DNA of 64,000 bases from assembly GCA_032717465.1 (NCBI GenBank), contig JAVRFU010003718.1:2964445-3028444 (forward strand), read 5' to 3'. Shown here in pieces: positions 1 through 11,004 of this stretch; within the stretch, counting starts at the first letter, position 1, and every line of letters starts with the position of its first letter. Below the pieces are notes generated by a model. It did no database searches and was not told where the DNA came from. It was given only the letters and a program-made list of their open reading frames with translations. This DNA comes from Coenobita brevimanus (taxonomy: Eukaryota > Arthropoda > Malacostraca > Decapoda > Coenobitidae). The position numbers and the translations under genes were made by a program.

Positions 1-429
1 GCGATACAGAAAATTATCAAACCAAAATCTGCACTATTCTAAATATAAACAAAACATTACGGTGATATTGTTTGATCTGCTTATAGTATAGATCTTATCA
101 AAGTTGAATGAAAAATCTAATGTTGCCTTGCATGTGTAATATGATGCCTTCGTTCTGAAAGAATGGTTATTTATGAAGCTCCTGGAGCCACAAAAGTGTT
201 CTAAGAGCCGCATGCAGCTCCTGAGCCACAGGTTGCCAACCTCTGCCATAACCCTTCTTTAGCATAATTAACAAGTCATTTAGATACATGTGTTAGAGCA
301 GTTAACTGACTATACAGTAGACTATGCAAGATAGATTAGGGAACAATTGATATGTTATGACCCAAGTTTTATCCAGTGTGGGTGAAGGCATTGGTAAAAT
401 ATATATCTACATAAGTGCAGTCATAGAAA
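1..429. other. No recognisable gene or element
   Basis: This AT-rich stretch has only short open frames without recognisable domains. I see no tandem repeat and no terminal inverted repeat. It is probably intergenic or intronic spacer. Confidence 0.4.
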
Positions 430-900
430 TTTACTGTCCATTGCATTGGGCATGTGGAGAGAATGGAGGATGGCAACTGGATGCAGTGGGGGAGAGGTGT
501 GATTGTTGAGGGTAGAGTTAAGGGGTAGGTTGAGATGGTTTGGGGAGGAAGGATGAGGCTGGAGAGTATTGGTGTTGTGATGAGAAGGGGGTAGACTGAG
601 ATAGTTTGGGAGGAAGGATGAGACTGGAGTGTAGTGGTGGTGTGATTAGGAGGGGTAGAGTGAGATGGTTTGGGCATGTGGAGAGGATGGAGGATGACAT
701 TTGGGTGCGGAGAGTGAGGGGTGTGAGCATGGAGGGTAAAGTTGAGAGGCAGACTGAAAGATCTGGGATGAAGTCAGTGTCCTCAGGGATAAAGGGCTGG
801 ACAGAAAAGCTGCTAGAGATCAAGCAGCATGGAGAACTGCCATTAGGTGACCAAGGCCGATGTATGGAAGCATCTTGGAATTTTTATAAATGAATGAATG
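430..900 (+). mobile_element. LINE-B 3' end with internal partial duplications
   Basis: The + strand encodes RVRWFGHVERMEDD followed by WVRRVRG, the C-terminal signature of an EN-RT retrotransposon. A 3' untranslated part follows, ending in a GGAATTTTTATAAATGAATG-like tail near 900. Upstream, between about 520 and 680, the segment AGATGGTTTGGGRAGGAAGG is repeated roughly every 75 bases, two to three times. The last protein segment has therefore been partly duplicated in tandem. Only the end of the element is present, as expected for 5'-truncated target-primed insertion. The clade is uncertain (RTE/CR1-like). Confidence 0.75.
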
Positions 901-2098
901 AAGGAAATAAGTTCCCTTTTCCTGCTCCATTAGGCGGGTAAAGATGTTGAGGTATAAATGTAAGTGCTTCCTCTATTATTTCTTTCCCTGTCCTTCCTTT
1001 CTGCACCCTTCCTCACTCCAGCATTAGGTGGAAAAGATCAGGATGAAGGAAAATGAAGATTGTTCCTAGCTAGTTTGCTGTTTGCATTTGCCTAACTTTA
1101 ATAGGGAAGTAGCATTATACTGTATAGGAATAAATGCATTGGTTACTAGGCATATTTGGGTGTTAACATATTTCACTGAGAAACTTACTTACTAGAGCTC
1201 TTAACTCAGTTGTGGGTTCATGCTTATCTGGATATGAATCTAGGAGACTTCATGCTAAAATTCCCCTTCTGCAGTCCACCATCCTTCTTTTGAGAGAGAG
1301 GTTCATATGTGTATGGCAAGAATATTAACTGATAGACTCCTTGAAGTGGCTGGTTTGATACAGCCTTCAGTATGTCCTTCAGTTTAAGATTTAACTAGTG
1401 TTGATGGTTGAGGTAGCACTGGCATTGTAGTTCGAGGGTGGAGTTGTAAAGCATGTTTGTACTTTAGGGCAGTACGACGAGGGCGGCTTGATGGCAGAGG
1501 AGGCCACCCCTGCTGTGGTGGGTGTCTGGTGGTAGACATCCACCACCACCACCACCAGTGATGAAGGGGAGCAACTTGGCTGGATTCTACAAGATGAGTA
1601 TATTTAAAAATGTTATACATACTCACTTAGGTGCCAGTCTGTTGAAATAACCATTGATGGGCCAGTGGTGTGTTTTATACATAACGTATAGTTTTCTATA
1701 AATCTTGCTCTGGTGCTGCTTTTGTTAACTGCCAGTTGGTTGCAGAACTGGCCTCAGTAGGTGTTAGTCAAAATGCACTGCAAACTGTGCTTAAATAGCT
1801 GAGGAAGCTATAGTTGCAAGAATCATGCAGAATGTTAAAAACTCAATTTTGCTAAGTGGAATTATTTGCAGTAAGTGTTCTGCAGTTAAATTGGCAGTGC
1901 TAACAACTATATCCCAGGAAATGATCACTGCCACCCCTTGTGCCTTAGGTTTCATTCTTAACTTTTCCATATAGTTTTAAGTCTTTGGAGACTTGCAACA
2001 GAAGACAGATAGCCATTATTACCCCATCAGTAAATAAAATATTCCCATAGCTGGATAAAACCATTGGCTGCAGCAGGAGTGAATTAACACACAACAGG
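901..2098. other. Spacer with a short CCA microsatellite
   Basis: No coding signal is recognised. A CCA microsatellite at about 1,537-1,557 produces a run of tryptophans in one antisense frame, which is not a gene. The rest is unremarkable AT-rich sequence. Confidence 0.4.
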
Positions 2099-2210
2099 AA
2101 GCTCCCTGACATCTCTTCTGTAATGATTTATTTTAGGGGTTAAACTTTAGTTGGAGACCCCTGCATTGAAAAGGAAGCTCCCTAACACCTCTTCCTTAGC
2201 TATTTATCTA
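2099..2210. repeat. Left arm of inverted repeat flanking the minisatellite
   Basis: Two related words here, CCTGACATCTCTTCTGTAAT (about 2,107) and CCTAACACCTCTTCCTTAG (about 2,182), recur as reverse complements at about 4,060-4,185. The arms are degenerate. They bracket the LINE-B end and the 35-bp minisatellite. Confidence 0.5.
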
Positions 2211-2319
2211 GGGAAATCAGTGGTGTGATAGTAAAGCCTTGTCTTATATGCAGATTTCTAATTTCCATTGGTACTTGTTCTTCTCTCAAATGTCTTGATT
2301 TTATTTTTAATGGAGAGTA

Positions 2320-2525
2320 ACAGTTGGGTGCGGAAGGTGATAAGTGGCAAGGTTGAGGGTAGGGGTGAGAGGCAGACTGAAAAAGACCTGGGAAGAGGCC
2401 ATAGGGTGTGACCTCAGGGCTAGGACTGAATAGGGAGGCTGCCAGAGATTGAGCAGTGTGGAGAGCTGCTATCAAGTTATGAAAACCAATGCATTCAAGC
2501 ATGTTGGAGCCTTTATAAACGATAT
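2320..2525 (+). mobile_element. LINE-B 3' end
   Basis: The sequence from GTGCGGAAGGTGATAAGTGG through AGGCAGACTGAAAAAGACCT to GGAGCCTTTATAAACGATA matches the LINE-B ends at 606-893 and 9,850-10,060. Only the last coding bases and the 3' untranslated region are present. The element runs directly, without a boundary, into the minisatellite at 2,515-3,960. Confidence 0.75.
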
Positions 2526-3960
2526 GATAGCAGTATTTCCAGAGTCTATATAAATGATACGAGAGCAATATTTTCAGAGTTATGTAAACGATACAAGAGC
2601 AATATTTCCAGAGTCTATATAAACGATACGATAGCTGTATTTCCAGAGTCTATATAAACGATACGAGAGCAATATTTCCAGAGTCTATATAAACAATACG
2701 ATAGCTGTATTTCCAGAGTCTATATAAACAATACGATAGCTGTATTTCCAGAGTCTATATAAACAATACGATAGCTGTATTTCCAGAGTCTATATAAACA
2801 ATACGATAGCTGTATTTCCAGTCTATATAAACAATACGATAGCTGTATTTCCAGTCTATATAAATGATACGATAGCTGTATTTCCAGTCTATATAAATGA
2901 TACGATAGCTGTATTTCCAGTCTATATAAATGATACGATAGCTGTATTTCCAGTCTATATAAATGATACGATAGCTGTATTTCCAGTCTATATAAATGAT
3001 ACGATAGCTGTATTTCCAGTCTATATAAATGATATGATAGCTGTATTTCCAGTCTATATAAACGATACAATAGGTGTATTTCCAGTGTCTCTATAAACTA
3101 TACAATAGCAATATTTCCAGTCTATATAAATGATACGATAGCTGTATTTCCAGTCTATAGAAATGATACGAGAGCAATATTTTTAGAGTGAATATAAACG
3201 ATACGATAGCAATATTTCCAGAGTCTGCTGTATATAATCAACACGATAACAATATTTTAGTCTATATAAACAATACGATAGCAATATTTTCAGAGTCTGT
3301 ATTATAAATGATACAATAGCAATATTTCCAGAGTCTGTATAAATGATAAGATAGCAATATTTCCAGAGTCTATATATATGATACGATACCTGTATTTCCA
3401 GAGTGTATATAAACGATACGATAGCTGTATTTCCAGAGTGTATATAAACGATACGATAGCTGTATTTCCAGTCTATATAAACGATACGATAGCAATATTT
3501 CCAGAGTCTATATAAGCGATACGATAGCAATATTTCCAGAGTCTATATAAATGATACGATAGCAATATTTCCAGAGTCTATATAAATGATACGATAGCCG
3601 TATTTCCAGAGTGTATGTAAACGATACGATAGCTGTATTTCCAGAGTCTATATAAACGATACGATACCTGTATTTCCGGAGTCTATATAAACGATACAAG
3701 AGCAATATTTGCAGTCTATATAAACAATACGATAGCAATATTTGCAGTCTATATAAACGATATGATAGCAGTATTTGCAGTCTATATAAATGATACGATA
3801 ATATTTCCAGAGTCTATATAAACGATACGAGAGCAATATTTCCAGTCTATATAAACGATACGATAGCAGTATTTGCAGTCTATATAAATGATACGATAAT
3901 ATTTCCAGGGTCTATATAAGCGATACGATAGTGATATTTCCAGAGTCTATTAATCCTGTA
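2515..3960. repeat. 32-35 bp minisatellite, about 42 copies
   Basis: The unit is about GATACGATAGCTGTATTTCC plus AGAGTCTATATAAAC. Many units lack the GAG triplet, giving a 32-bp period. Variants alternate between AGCTGTATTT and AGCAATATTT. Each unit holds a TATATAAA word and a near-palindromic GATACGATA. The first unit is continuous with the LINE-B tail (CCTTTATAAACGATA). Antisense frames translate into repeats of SYHLYRLEIQL, which are not a gene. Confidence 0.95.
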
Positions 3961-4044
3961 TTTTTTGAACTGAAGATGTAGCCTTATTAACCCATCAGAG
4001 CTGTAAGTCCTCCCTGAGTTTTATAATGCCTGGTGGTGGCAAGA

Positions 4045-4190
4045 CTAAAACAATAAATCAATAAGGAAGAGGTGTTCAGGGAAGTGCTTCAAGAGTACCA
4101 GCCCCTGAGTTGTAAAAATTGCCAAGTAGTAGCAAGAATAAAACCAAAAATATGAATCACTAAAGAAGAGATGTTGGGGGAGTTAGGGAA
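4045..4190. repeat. Right arm of inverted repeat flanking the minisatellite
   Basis: AAGGAAGAGGTGTTCAGGGA (about 4,061) and AAAGAAGAGATGTTGGGGGA (about 4,162) are reverse-complement relatives of the words at 2,099-2,210. Between 3,961 and 4,045 there is unassigned spacer. Confidence 0.5.
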
Positions 4191-4214
4191 TTGGAAGTAC
4201 TGTGTAAGTTTGAA

Positions 4215-4480
4215 TTAATCTTTGTCTTTCTCCTTCTGCCTGTGTCTTTCTCCTCCTGCCTGTGACTTTCTCCTTCTGCCTGTGACTTTCTCCTCCTGCC
4301 TGTGACTTTCTCCTCCTGCCTGTGACTTTCTCCTCCTGCCTGTGACTTTCTCCTCCTGCCTGCGTCTTTCTCCTCCTGCCTGCGTCTTTCTCTTCCTGCC
4401 TGCATAATTCTCCTGCCTATGATTTTCTCCTTCTGCCTGTGACTTTCTCCTTCTGCCTGTGACTGTATCTCCTTTCTCTC
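4215..4480. repeat. 20-bp minisatellite (TGACTTTCTCCTCCTGCCTG), about 13 copies
   Basis: The repeat is pyrimidine-rich on the + strand with few mismatches. One long antisense frame reads GRRRKSQAGGESHRQ repeatedly. This is low-complexity sequence rather than protein. Confidence 0.95.
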
Positions 4481-4619
4481 CCCTTCCTGTCCTCTCTCTA
4501 CTGGTCCACCTTTTCTTGATATTTCCATAATTCTTTTGGCCCTACATTTCCCCCCTACTATCAGGCTAGACATTTGGTATTATGCCATGGATAGTTTAAG
4601 GCCCTGCCATTAACACTGC

Positions 4620-4800
4620 CCCATCCTTCCTCCCCTATACTCCCCTATCCACCCTATCCTCCCCTATCCACCCTGTCCTCCCCTGTCCACCCTATCCTCC
4701 CCATCCACCCTATCCTCCCCATCCACCCTATCCTCCCCATCCACCCTATCCTCCCCTTCCTCCCTATCCTGCCTTCTTCCTTATCCTGTCTTCCTCCTTG
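4620..4800. repeat. C-rich tandem repeat (CCACCCTATCCTCCCCAT)
   Basis: About nine imperfect units of 18-20 bp. The tract is a second pyrimidine-rich block directly after the TTTCTCC repeat and ends in CCTTCTTCCTTATCCTG variants. Confidence 0.9.
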
Positions 4801-5234
4801 TGCATTAACACCAAACTGTTTCATCACCAAGTGTCTTCATGGCCAAAGCTGCTCCCATGCCAGTCTTGGTGCCATGTAGCCAGTGTGACTTGGTGCTGGT
4901 TCATTGGTGCAGGTTCCCTGGTGCTGGTTCATTGGTGCTGGTTCATTTATGCTTCCTACTGTGACACGCTCTTAAATGCAGTGGCCAGGCATCTTGCACT
5001 GAATGGTTCCCTTACTTTGTTCATTTCTTGGTTGGGAAGATTTTTTTGAACTGGAGTAGCTTCCTCATGTAATGCAGACTTTGAAATAGTCTCCAGAATT
5101 ACTTCAGTAGATATAGATAAATAGATAGAGATGGATAAAGCACTCAGGGAGTATGGTGAATTATCTTTAGGTGTATTAGCAGTGGTTACAGTTTCTGCCA
5201 TTTTTCTAAATCTGGCCGTCGTCTAAGTCGTTCA

Positions 5235-5661
5235 GTGGGTTAAGGTGGTGGTGTCTGATGCTTTGAATGTGTCAGGTGGTTGTGCTGCTGTGTTTACTGT
5301 AGGTGCCTGGTGGTGTAGTGGGTTAAGGTAGTGGTGTCTGATGCTTTGAATGTGTCAGGTGGTTGTGCTGCTGTGTTTACTGTAGGTGCCTGGTGGTGCA
5401 GTGGGTTAAGGTAGTGGTGTCTGATGCTTTGAATGTGTCAGGTGGTTGTGCTGCTGTGTTTACTGTAGGTGCCTGGTGGTGCAGTGGGTTAAGGTAGTGG
5501 TGTCTGATCCTTTGAATGTGTTAGGTGGTTGTGCTGCTGTGTTTACTGTAGGTGCCTGGTGGTGTAGTGGGTTAAGGTGGTGTTGGCTGAAGCTTTGAAT
5601 ATGTCAGGTGGTTGTGCTGCTGTGTTTACTGTAGGTGGCTGGTGGTGTAGTGGGTTAAGGT
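5235..5661. repeat. 83-bp tandem repeat, about 5 copies
   Basis: The unit runs from GTGGGTTAAGGTGGTGGTGT through TGAATGTGTCAGGTGG to TAGGTGCCTGGTGGTGTA. The copies are over 90% identical by eye. Each unit contains TGGTGTAGTGGG, which resembles an RNA polymerase III A box. No clear B box is seen, so a tRNA origin is only a possibility. Confidence 0.9.
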
Positions 5662-6282
5662 GGTCCAGCCAGATGTGCTTTGGAATATTAATAGGTCTGT
5701 TCACCTGTGGCAAAGCTAACATGTCTAGAAGTGGTACTTTTTTTTTCTCTCCAAGGAAAGTGTAAATATCTGCTCTTGGAGAGCTTTGAGTGATTTTATG
5801 AAACACAAAGCTGCTCAGCCTGAACTTTTGTTGGTTTATCATGTCATCCATTGCCTAATCAGACTATTGGGTGCATTTCAGGTTGACTTTAAGGAAGCAT
5901 TGTAGTGGCTTATGAAATACAAAGTTGCTCAGCTTGAAATTTTGATTTGATTTGATAGGTCAGCTGTTGCATCAGCTGATTATTAAACAGTTGTCAGTTT
6001 TGGCCATAAGGAGGCATTTTAATACAAGTTTCACATTCTGAGTTTGAAAGAGAAACTTAAATATTGACTGCAGTCTGTGCAGATAGGCTCTTGTTGTTTA
6101 GGTACAGAATTTAAACTTGTGATCTTGTGTTTAGGTAATCCAGTTGGCTGGTGTTTGAAGGTTAGGTGTGTGTGTGTGACATTAGGTCAGTGGGTGTAGG
6201 TGTAGAGTCGGTTAGTGGGTGTTGTAGGTTTGGTCAGTGGGTGTGAGTGTAGATAAAAACACAGCTAATGTGTTGTTGTATT
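5662..6282. other. Spacer; nothing recognised
   Basis: The stretch is AT-rich with short frames. Around 6,160-6,250 there is a degenerate GTGGGTGT repeat. No element ends are recognised. Confidence 0.4.
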
Positions 6283-6283
6283 T

Positions 6284-6484
6284 GCAGGAAACAGATGGGG
6301 TCTAACAAGATCTATGAAGAAGATACCAAGATGGCAAGATGAAGCCAGCTGGGTAGAGGAATATCCTGTATGTTTGAAGATTGGTAATGTGTTAAAACTG
6401 CATCTCAATCATTTTGCTTTAACTTGGCCTAAAAATACCTTGCTAGTCACGAAGAAGTGCTGTGGAAAGGTTTCAGCGACCTAA
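6284..6484 (+). other. Weak candidate terminal exon
   Basis: A pyrimidine-rich stretch ending TGTTGTATTTGCAG at about 6,288 looks like a splice acceptor. One frame after it stays open for about 62 codons (NRWGLTRSMKKIPRWQDEA onward) to a TAA near 6,484. Another gives a short MGSNKIYEEDTKMAR and stop. Neither resembles a family I know. The second half contains a word (TAGTCACGAAGAAGTGCTGT) that recurs at about 6,690 and 25,557, which argues for repetitive DNA. Confidence 0.15.
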
Positions 6485-7134
6485 AATTACCATCTTTGAA
6501 TCGTGTTTAGCTATACTGTATTAGATCAAAATTAGTGATGTTAGTCATGGAGTGCGGTGGAAAGGTTGTAGAGCCAGTGATTGTGTCTTTGCTACTGAAC
6601 TAAGTGAAGTCAGCTGTCAAAGGATATGTCTTGGCCAAGTTTAAGTGAAAGAACTGTAGTTGTGTGTACAGCAAGTCCTCGTTTATGCTAGTCATGAAGA
6701 AGTGCTGTTTTCATGTACGTTAAATCCAAGTAATTGTCATTGTGTTCCCTGGCTGGTTTATATGGTAGTGCTGAAGTGATGTATTTTGTGGCCAGGAGAA
6801 CAGGAACATGTTGGTCTGCTGGCTGCATTGGCCCTTATCCTGTAGTCCACCATTTTCCTTTATGGGATGATAGGGAGGTATTAGACTAGTAACCAAGGAG
6901 ACTCGTGTACTCCACCATCCTTGGAGGATAAGGGAGGGAATTGGGGCATGTTTTGTTTGATGGCATTGTGAATTGAAGTACGTTGTTGATCAACCCCAGT
7001 CTGCCTGGCCAAGCAAACCCATCAACCATAGGCAAGCAACAGTCCCTTGCAGGGCCACCTCATTTAATGAACCAGTGTTCTCTTGTGGCCGACAGTGCCC
7101 TGCAATGGCAAGGTGCGTTGAATAGTGTGGAGGT
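6485..7134. other. Spacer with dispersed motifs
   Basis: TAGTCATGAAGAAGTGCTGT recurs inside this segment. A 15-base word AGTAACCAAGGAGAC lies at 6,888. No gene is recognised. Confidence 0.4.
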
Positions 7135-7179
7135 TTGATTCCTGGATGGATGCTGCATTTGCATCATCCAGTTAACATG

Positions 7180-7335
7180 GGTACCATAGCAGGCCCCACA
7201 TCACCCCATTATTTGGTGATATGGTTACCACCCAACATTGTAAATGGTTTCCTGGGTTGCAGGAAACGGTTAGGCCTGTCACCTGGTGTAAAACCACATG
7301 AAGGGGAAAGAAGAGAAAAAGTGACAGGAAGGAAA
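7180..7335 (-). mobile_element. SINE-H copy (leader part)
   Basis: GATATGGTTACCACCCAACA, GTAAATGGTTTCCTGGGTTG, CAGGAAACGGTTAGGCCTG and CACATGAAGGGGAAAG match, on the opposite strand, the leader at 20,140-20,260 and, with more change, the copy at 8,300-8,420. Short frames here are not genes. The 3' tail of the family is missing. Confidence 0.65.
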
Positions 7336-8139
7336 GGGAGAAGGTGGGAGTGAGGACAAACAGAATGATAAAGTTGACGGAAGAATAGGTAGTACTACAG
7401 TGCAACCTCAAAAGTGTGCAAACCTCTAAAGTTCAGTTGGCATAATTTATGAAAAATGTCAATTTTTATTTCCCAAACTTAGCTCAGAAGTAATGAGACT
7501 AGTAAAAAAAAAAAATACCCAGCTACACCCATCTGGTACTGATGACCTCACCATAAAGCGTGTGGTCACCCATAATAATAATAATTTCCTTTCCTCCTCT
7601 TGGTTAAGCTCTTTATTATTTGATTGTTTTATCATATCCAAATTTGACCATAATTGTGGCTTCAAACAGGTGTCCTGGCTTTACCAATTAGTGCAGTGCT
7701 GGGAACAAAAATAATGCAGTATAAGAATGCAGCCACAAGTACGTAGTGTGTGTGTTGTGAAATGATTGGTGATGGAAACTACCATGTATGACAAATTTGA
7801 CAGTTCTCAGTGCTGTACCAACTGAAAGTAGAGTAAATAACTCATTGCAGGTGTTATCAAAGATAGCGGTGGTGGTAAACCTGACAGTGTATGACATTAC
7901 AAAGCAGTGTGATAAGGTTTTTAAGTTTTGGAGTGGATTTATGGTAAATATTCCTTTATCACACAACACCATGCAACACCACTTGTCAGACGTCAACTGA
8001 TTTTATTCACTTTTGACTGAAGCATGATTGTTGGTAGGCAGCAGTCTTTGTGTAATTCTAATAGATCATTTGCATCACTGTTAAACCACTGTGCAATCTA
8101 TTTTTGAGTAGATATAAACCACCACCATCATCATCCATT

Positions 8140-8173
<34 letters not shown>

Positions 8174-8282
8174 GTACTTAAGTATTTCATCACTGAGATT
8201 GCAATATTTCAGCAAGATTATAGTAATGCAGACTGGCAGTAATTGTACATATCATAAAATATCATAAAATAAACTGTGTAAT
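7336..8282. other. Spacer with a CA microsatellite at 8,147-8,173
   Basis: No domain is recognised in the short open frames. The CA tract is about 13 units long and follows a poly(T) stretch. Confidence 0.5.
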
Positions 8283-8299
8283 CAGTGCACAATGCGAAG

Positions 8300-8425
8300 T
8301 GTAGCATCACGTATGGGTTGGTTATATGGTTACTACCCATCATTGTAAATGGTTTCCTGGCTTACAGGAAACCATTAGGCATGTTACTCAATGTAAAGCC
8401 ACCTAAAAAGGAAGGAGTAATAAAA
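8300..8425 (-). mobile_element. SINE-H copy (leader part)
   Basis: GGTTATATGGTTACTACCC, GTAAATGGTTTCCTGGCTTA and CAGGAAACCATTAGGCATG line up with the copies at 7,180 and, reversed, at 20,140. The match fades after about 8,425. Confidence 0.65.
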
Positions 8426-8939
8426 CCTGACAGGAAAGATATGAGAAATAGGGAGAGGAGGACAGAAACAAAAATAATGATGGAGATAGTGGGCAGTGCT
8501 ACATCAAGGAGTGGATGGTGGTTGCTGAAAGATGTAAATATTCATGTTCAGTACTGTAGTTTTTACGTAAGTAAATGAATGCATAATTACTGTCCCTTAC
8601 AACTTACTGATTGATGTTAAATATGAATACAACTGCAAAGTGTTTTAGAACAAGGGGATATACACAAGATGAGGAAAGGAAATGTGAAAGAAACACTTCA
8701 TGGTTAGTAGCGATTATTGTACTGATCCTTGAGTTAAGAGATGAGATAAATGGTAGTGTTAACAATGGAAAATAGGATTCCTGGAAGCCAGCTAGTTAGC
8801 CCATTAACAAAGCTTGTGTTAAAAGCATGTCTAAACCATGAGAATTAAGACAGCCACAGAAATGCTTTATTAAAAGTTCAAATTTTTCAAAAGTTCCAAA
8901 AGGACACAAGAACTTTGAATTTAAGAGGTTGCACTGTAT

Positions 8940-9300
8940 ATCAAGTGAGTGGATGATCACAGTCACCTACCACCTGCAGGACTAGTAACCAAGGAGACAC
9001 ATGAAAGCAAGCCTCCTGTACCTGTAAGTGTATTGCTATACCACATTGATATGACTAGTAGCCATAACCAAGGAGACTGCCACCTCATGAAGGCAACTTT
9101 CTCCATTGTCTGTTAAATTTGTTATAGCATGTTATCAAACCTGACAGATCCCTGTTCCCCTTTGTCTCAGTTGATGGCAGTGTGTAGTGTGATTGGAGGG
9201 TCGATACGACTAGTAACCAAGGGTGATGGTATTTAGGGCTGGTGGTGGTACTGTCAAAGCTGAGGCAGTGTGGCCATGTGTGGATTACCACTAGGGTGTG
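8940..9300. repeat. Cluster of AGTAACCAAGGAGAC words
   Basis: The word occurs at 8,983, in interrupted form at about 9,057 (AGCCATAACCAAGGAGAC), and in changed form at about 9,210. It recurs at 6,888 and 10,077, and reversed at 18,743, 23,990 and 24,113. This may be the remnant of a dispersed short element. Confidence 0.45.
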
Positions 9301-9479
9301 GGAAGGAATTACAACTTGTTCAGTGTTGGTGAGAGGCTGTGTATGTGGTGTTAGAGGTAGACTGTGAAAAATGCTGACATGGTGTGTGCAGTGTGGGGGG
9401 GGAGCATATGGAGATTTCAGGCATGAAAGGATTAGTCTTGCTGTTGAGTGTGTGGAGGATTTTTTTAATTTTTATTTTG

Positions 9480-10070
9480 AGGACATGCTATGTGCTGGAG
9501 GTGGAGCTGGTGTTAGCTGTGTGGCTAGGGTAAGGAGTGGCTGAAGGAAGTTCAGAGAGCTGTTGCCTCCTGACATTGAGAGGGCTCTCCCTCAGTGCTA
9601 AGGGATCTTGTATGTGGCACGTGTTAGGAGTGTAATGCTGTATGGTGGTGAGACCTGGGCAGTGAAGGATGAGGATGTTCATAGGCTTAAACATACAGTA
9701 ATGACAACAATTTATTTGATTTGTTTGTAGTGCATCCTTGAATGACAGGCCTTGGGAGGGGTGTTAGGACTGCAGTTGAAGAGTTGAGAAGAAGAATGGG
9801 ACTTGAATGTATTGATGTAGTGATGAGGAGGGGTAGGTTGAGATGGTATGGACATGTGGAGAGGATGGAGGGTGAGAGCTGTGCTTGTTTAGGGTCGAGC
9901 TGTTAGAGGCAGACAAATAGAAAGACCTGGGATGAAGTCAGAGTGAGACCTCAGGGATATGGGACTGGACAGGGAGACTGCCAGAGATCAAGTAGTATGG
10001 AGAGATGCCATTAGGTGACCAAGGCTAACTTATGCAGGCATGTTGAAGCCTTTGTAAGCGATAGGAAAAT
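9480..10070 (+). mobile_element. LINE-B 3' segment (RT C-terminus and tail)
   Basis: With frame changes the + strand reads MLCAGGGAGVSCVARV, KFRELLP, RVRSVMLYGGETWAVKDED, LRRRMGLECIDVVMRR and RLRWYGHVERME, the usual C-terminal order of this EN-RT group. A 3' untranslated part and the tail GAAGCCTTTGTAAGCGATAG follow. Several frameshifts and stops show that it is dead. The motif AGTAACCAAGGAGAC sits directly after the tail. Confidence 0.8.
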
Positions 10071-10139
10071 AAACAAAGTAACCAAGGAGACTGTCATACC
10101 TCATAGTTAAGGACCATCAAACAATGCAACCCCTCTCTC

Positions 10140-10276
10140 ACCCCTCTCCATTTTATTTTTTAATCAGTGCCACCCCTCTATTTATTTATTTATTTATTTA
10201 TTTATTTTTTCAAACAATGCAACCCCTATCCCCCCATCTTCATTTTTTTGTTTTTTTCATCAAAGTGTAACCTCTT

Positions 10277-10314
<38 letters not shown>

Positions 10315-10385
10315 CCACCAATGCAACCCCTCTCCTTCCCCAGTGTCTTCTTCATTTATTTATTTATTTATTTTTTCCAATTCTG
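10140..10385. repeat. T-rich low-complexity region with poly(T)
   Basis: The block contains (TTTA)n at about 10,178-10,207 and again near 10,355, plus a pure T run from about 10,278 to 10,314. AATGCAACCCCT words recur between the runs every 60-70 bases. Confidence 0.9.
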
Positions 10386-11004
10386 TCAGTTGGTAAGTGT
10401 TTCTGTAAAGCTTATTCAGGGTGTAGAATTTGCCATTACCAGTTGTATGGTGGGAATACTGTTACTTTAGGCCACACTTGTGGCTAAACGAGGACATCTG
10501 TATATGCACTGTACAGTATTTGTGGATGTGGGAGCATCTCTTGGCCAGTCAGTCAGACCATATGATTTTTCAGCAGAACTTCACTCGTGTAGATTTAAAT
10601 ATATTGCGGCCCTTCATGATCCCACATCCATTACTTATATATTTATATGTGCTGACCATATTTTCTTTATTCCAATAAATGCATCTTTAATGTAAATGCT
10701 TCTTTAATATAAATGTTTTAATATTCTGTCTAGTGCAGTAGAGTTTATCGCCTTTTAAGACTAATGAAAAACAGCTTGATTTTGACAAGGCAGTCTTAGA
10801 AAGGTAGTAAAATTAATTGTGCTTTTTAAGTCTGTCAGTTGCTTTGCCAATGAGTAAAGTATTGCTGCAACTTTTAAACCAAACACTAAACACAACCAAA
10901 GAACTGCAGCTAAAAAAAAAAATAAATGCATGCTCCTGGTGCAGACCAAAAATTATTTGAAACATCTGGACATATTGCATCAGTGGCACCCAGTGATGCA
11001 GCTT
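10386..11004. other. Spacer; nothing recognised
   Basis: Short frames only. None shows a domain or a convincing splice context. Confidence 0.4.

Noticed and set aside
1384..1626. Poly-Trp frame near 1.55 kb
   Set aside because: It is a CCA microsatellite read on the opposite strand.
2515..3960. Antisense frames of 60-116 codons repeating SYHLYRLEIQL
   Set aside because: They are translations of a 32-35 bp minisatellite. The frame changes whenever the unit length changes.
4160..4573. A 137-codon antisense frame rich in RRRKSQAGGES
   Set aside because: It reads through a 20-bp tandem repeat and has no known domain.
4210..5661. Possible CRISPR-like arrays among the short regular repeats
   Set aside because: The repeats are contiguous tandem units without unique spacers, and the DNA is clearly eukaryotic.
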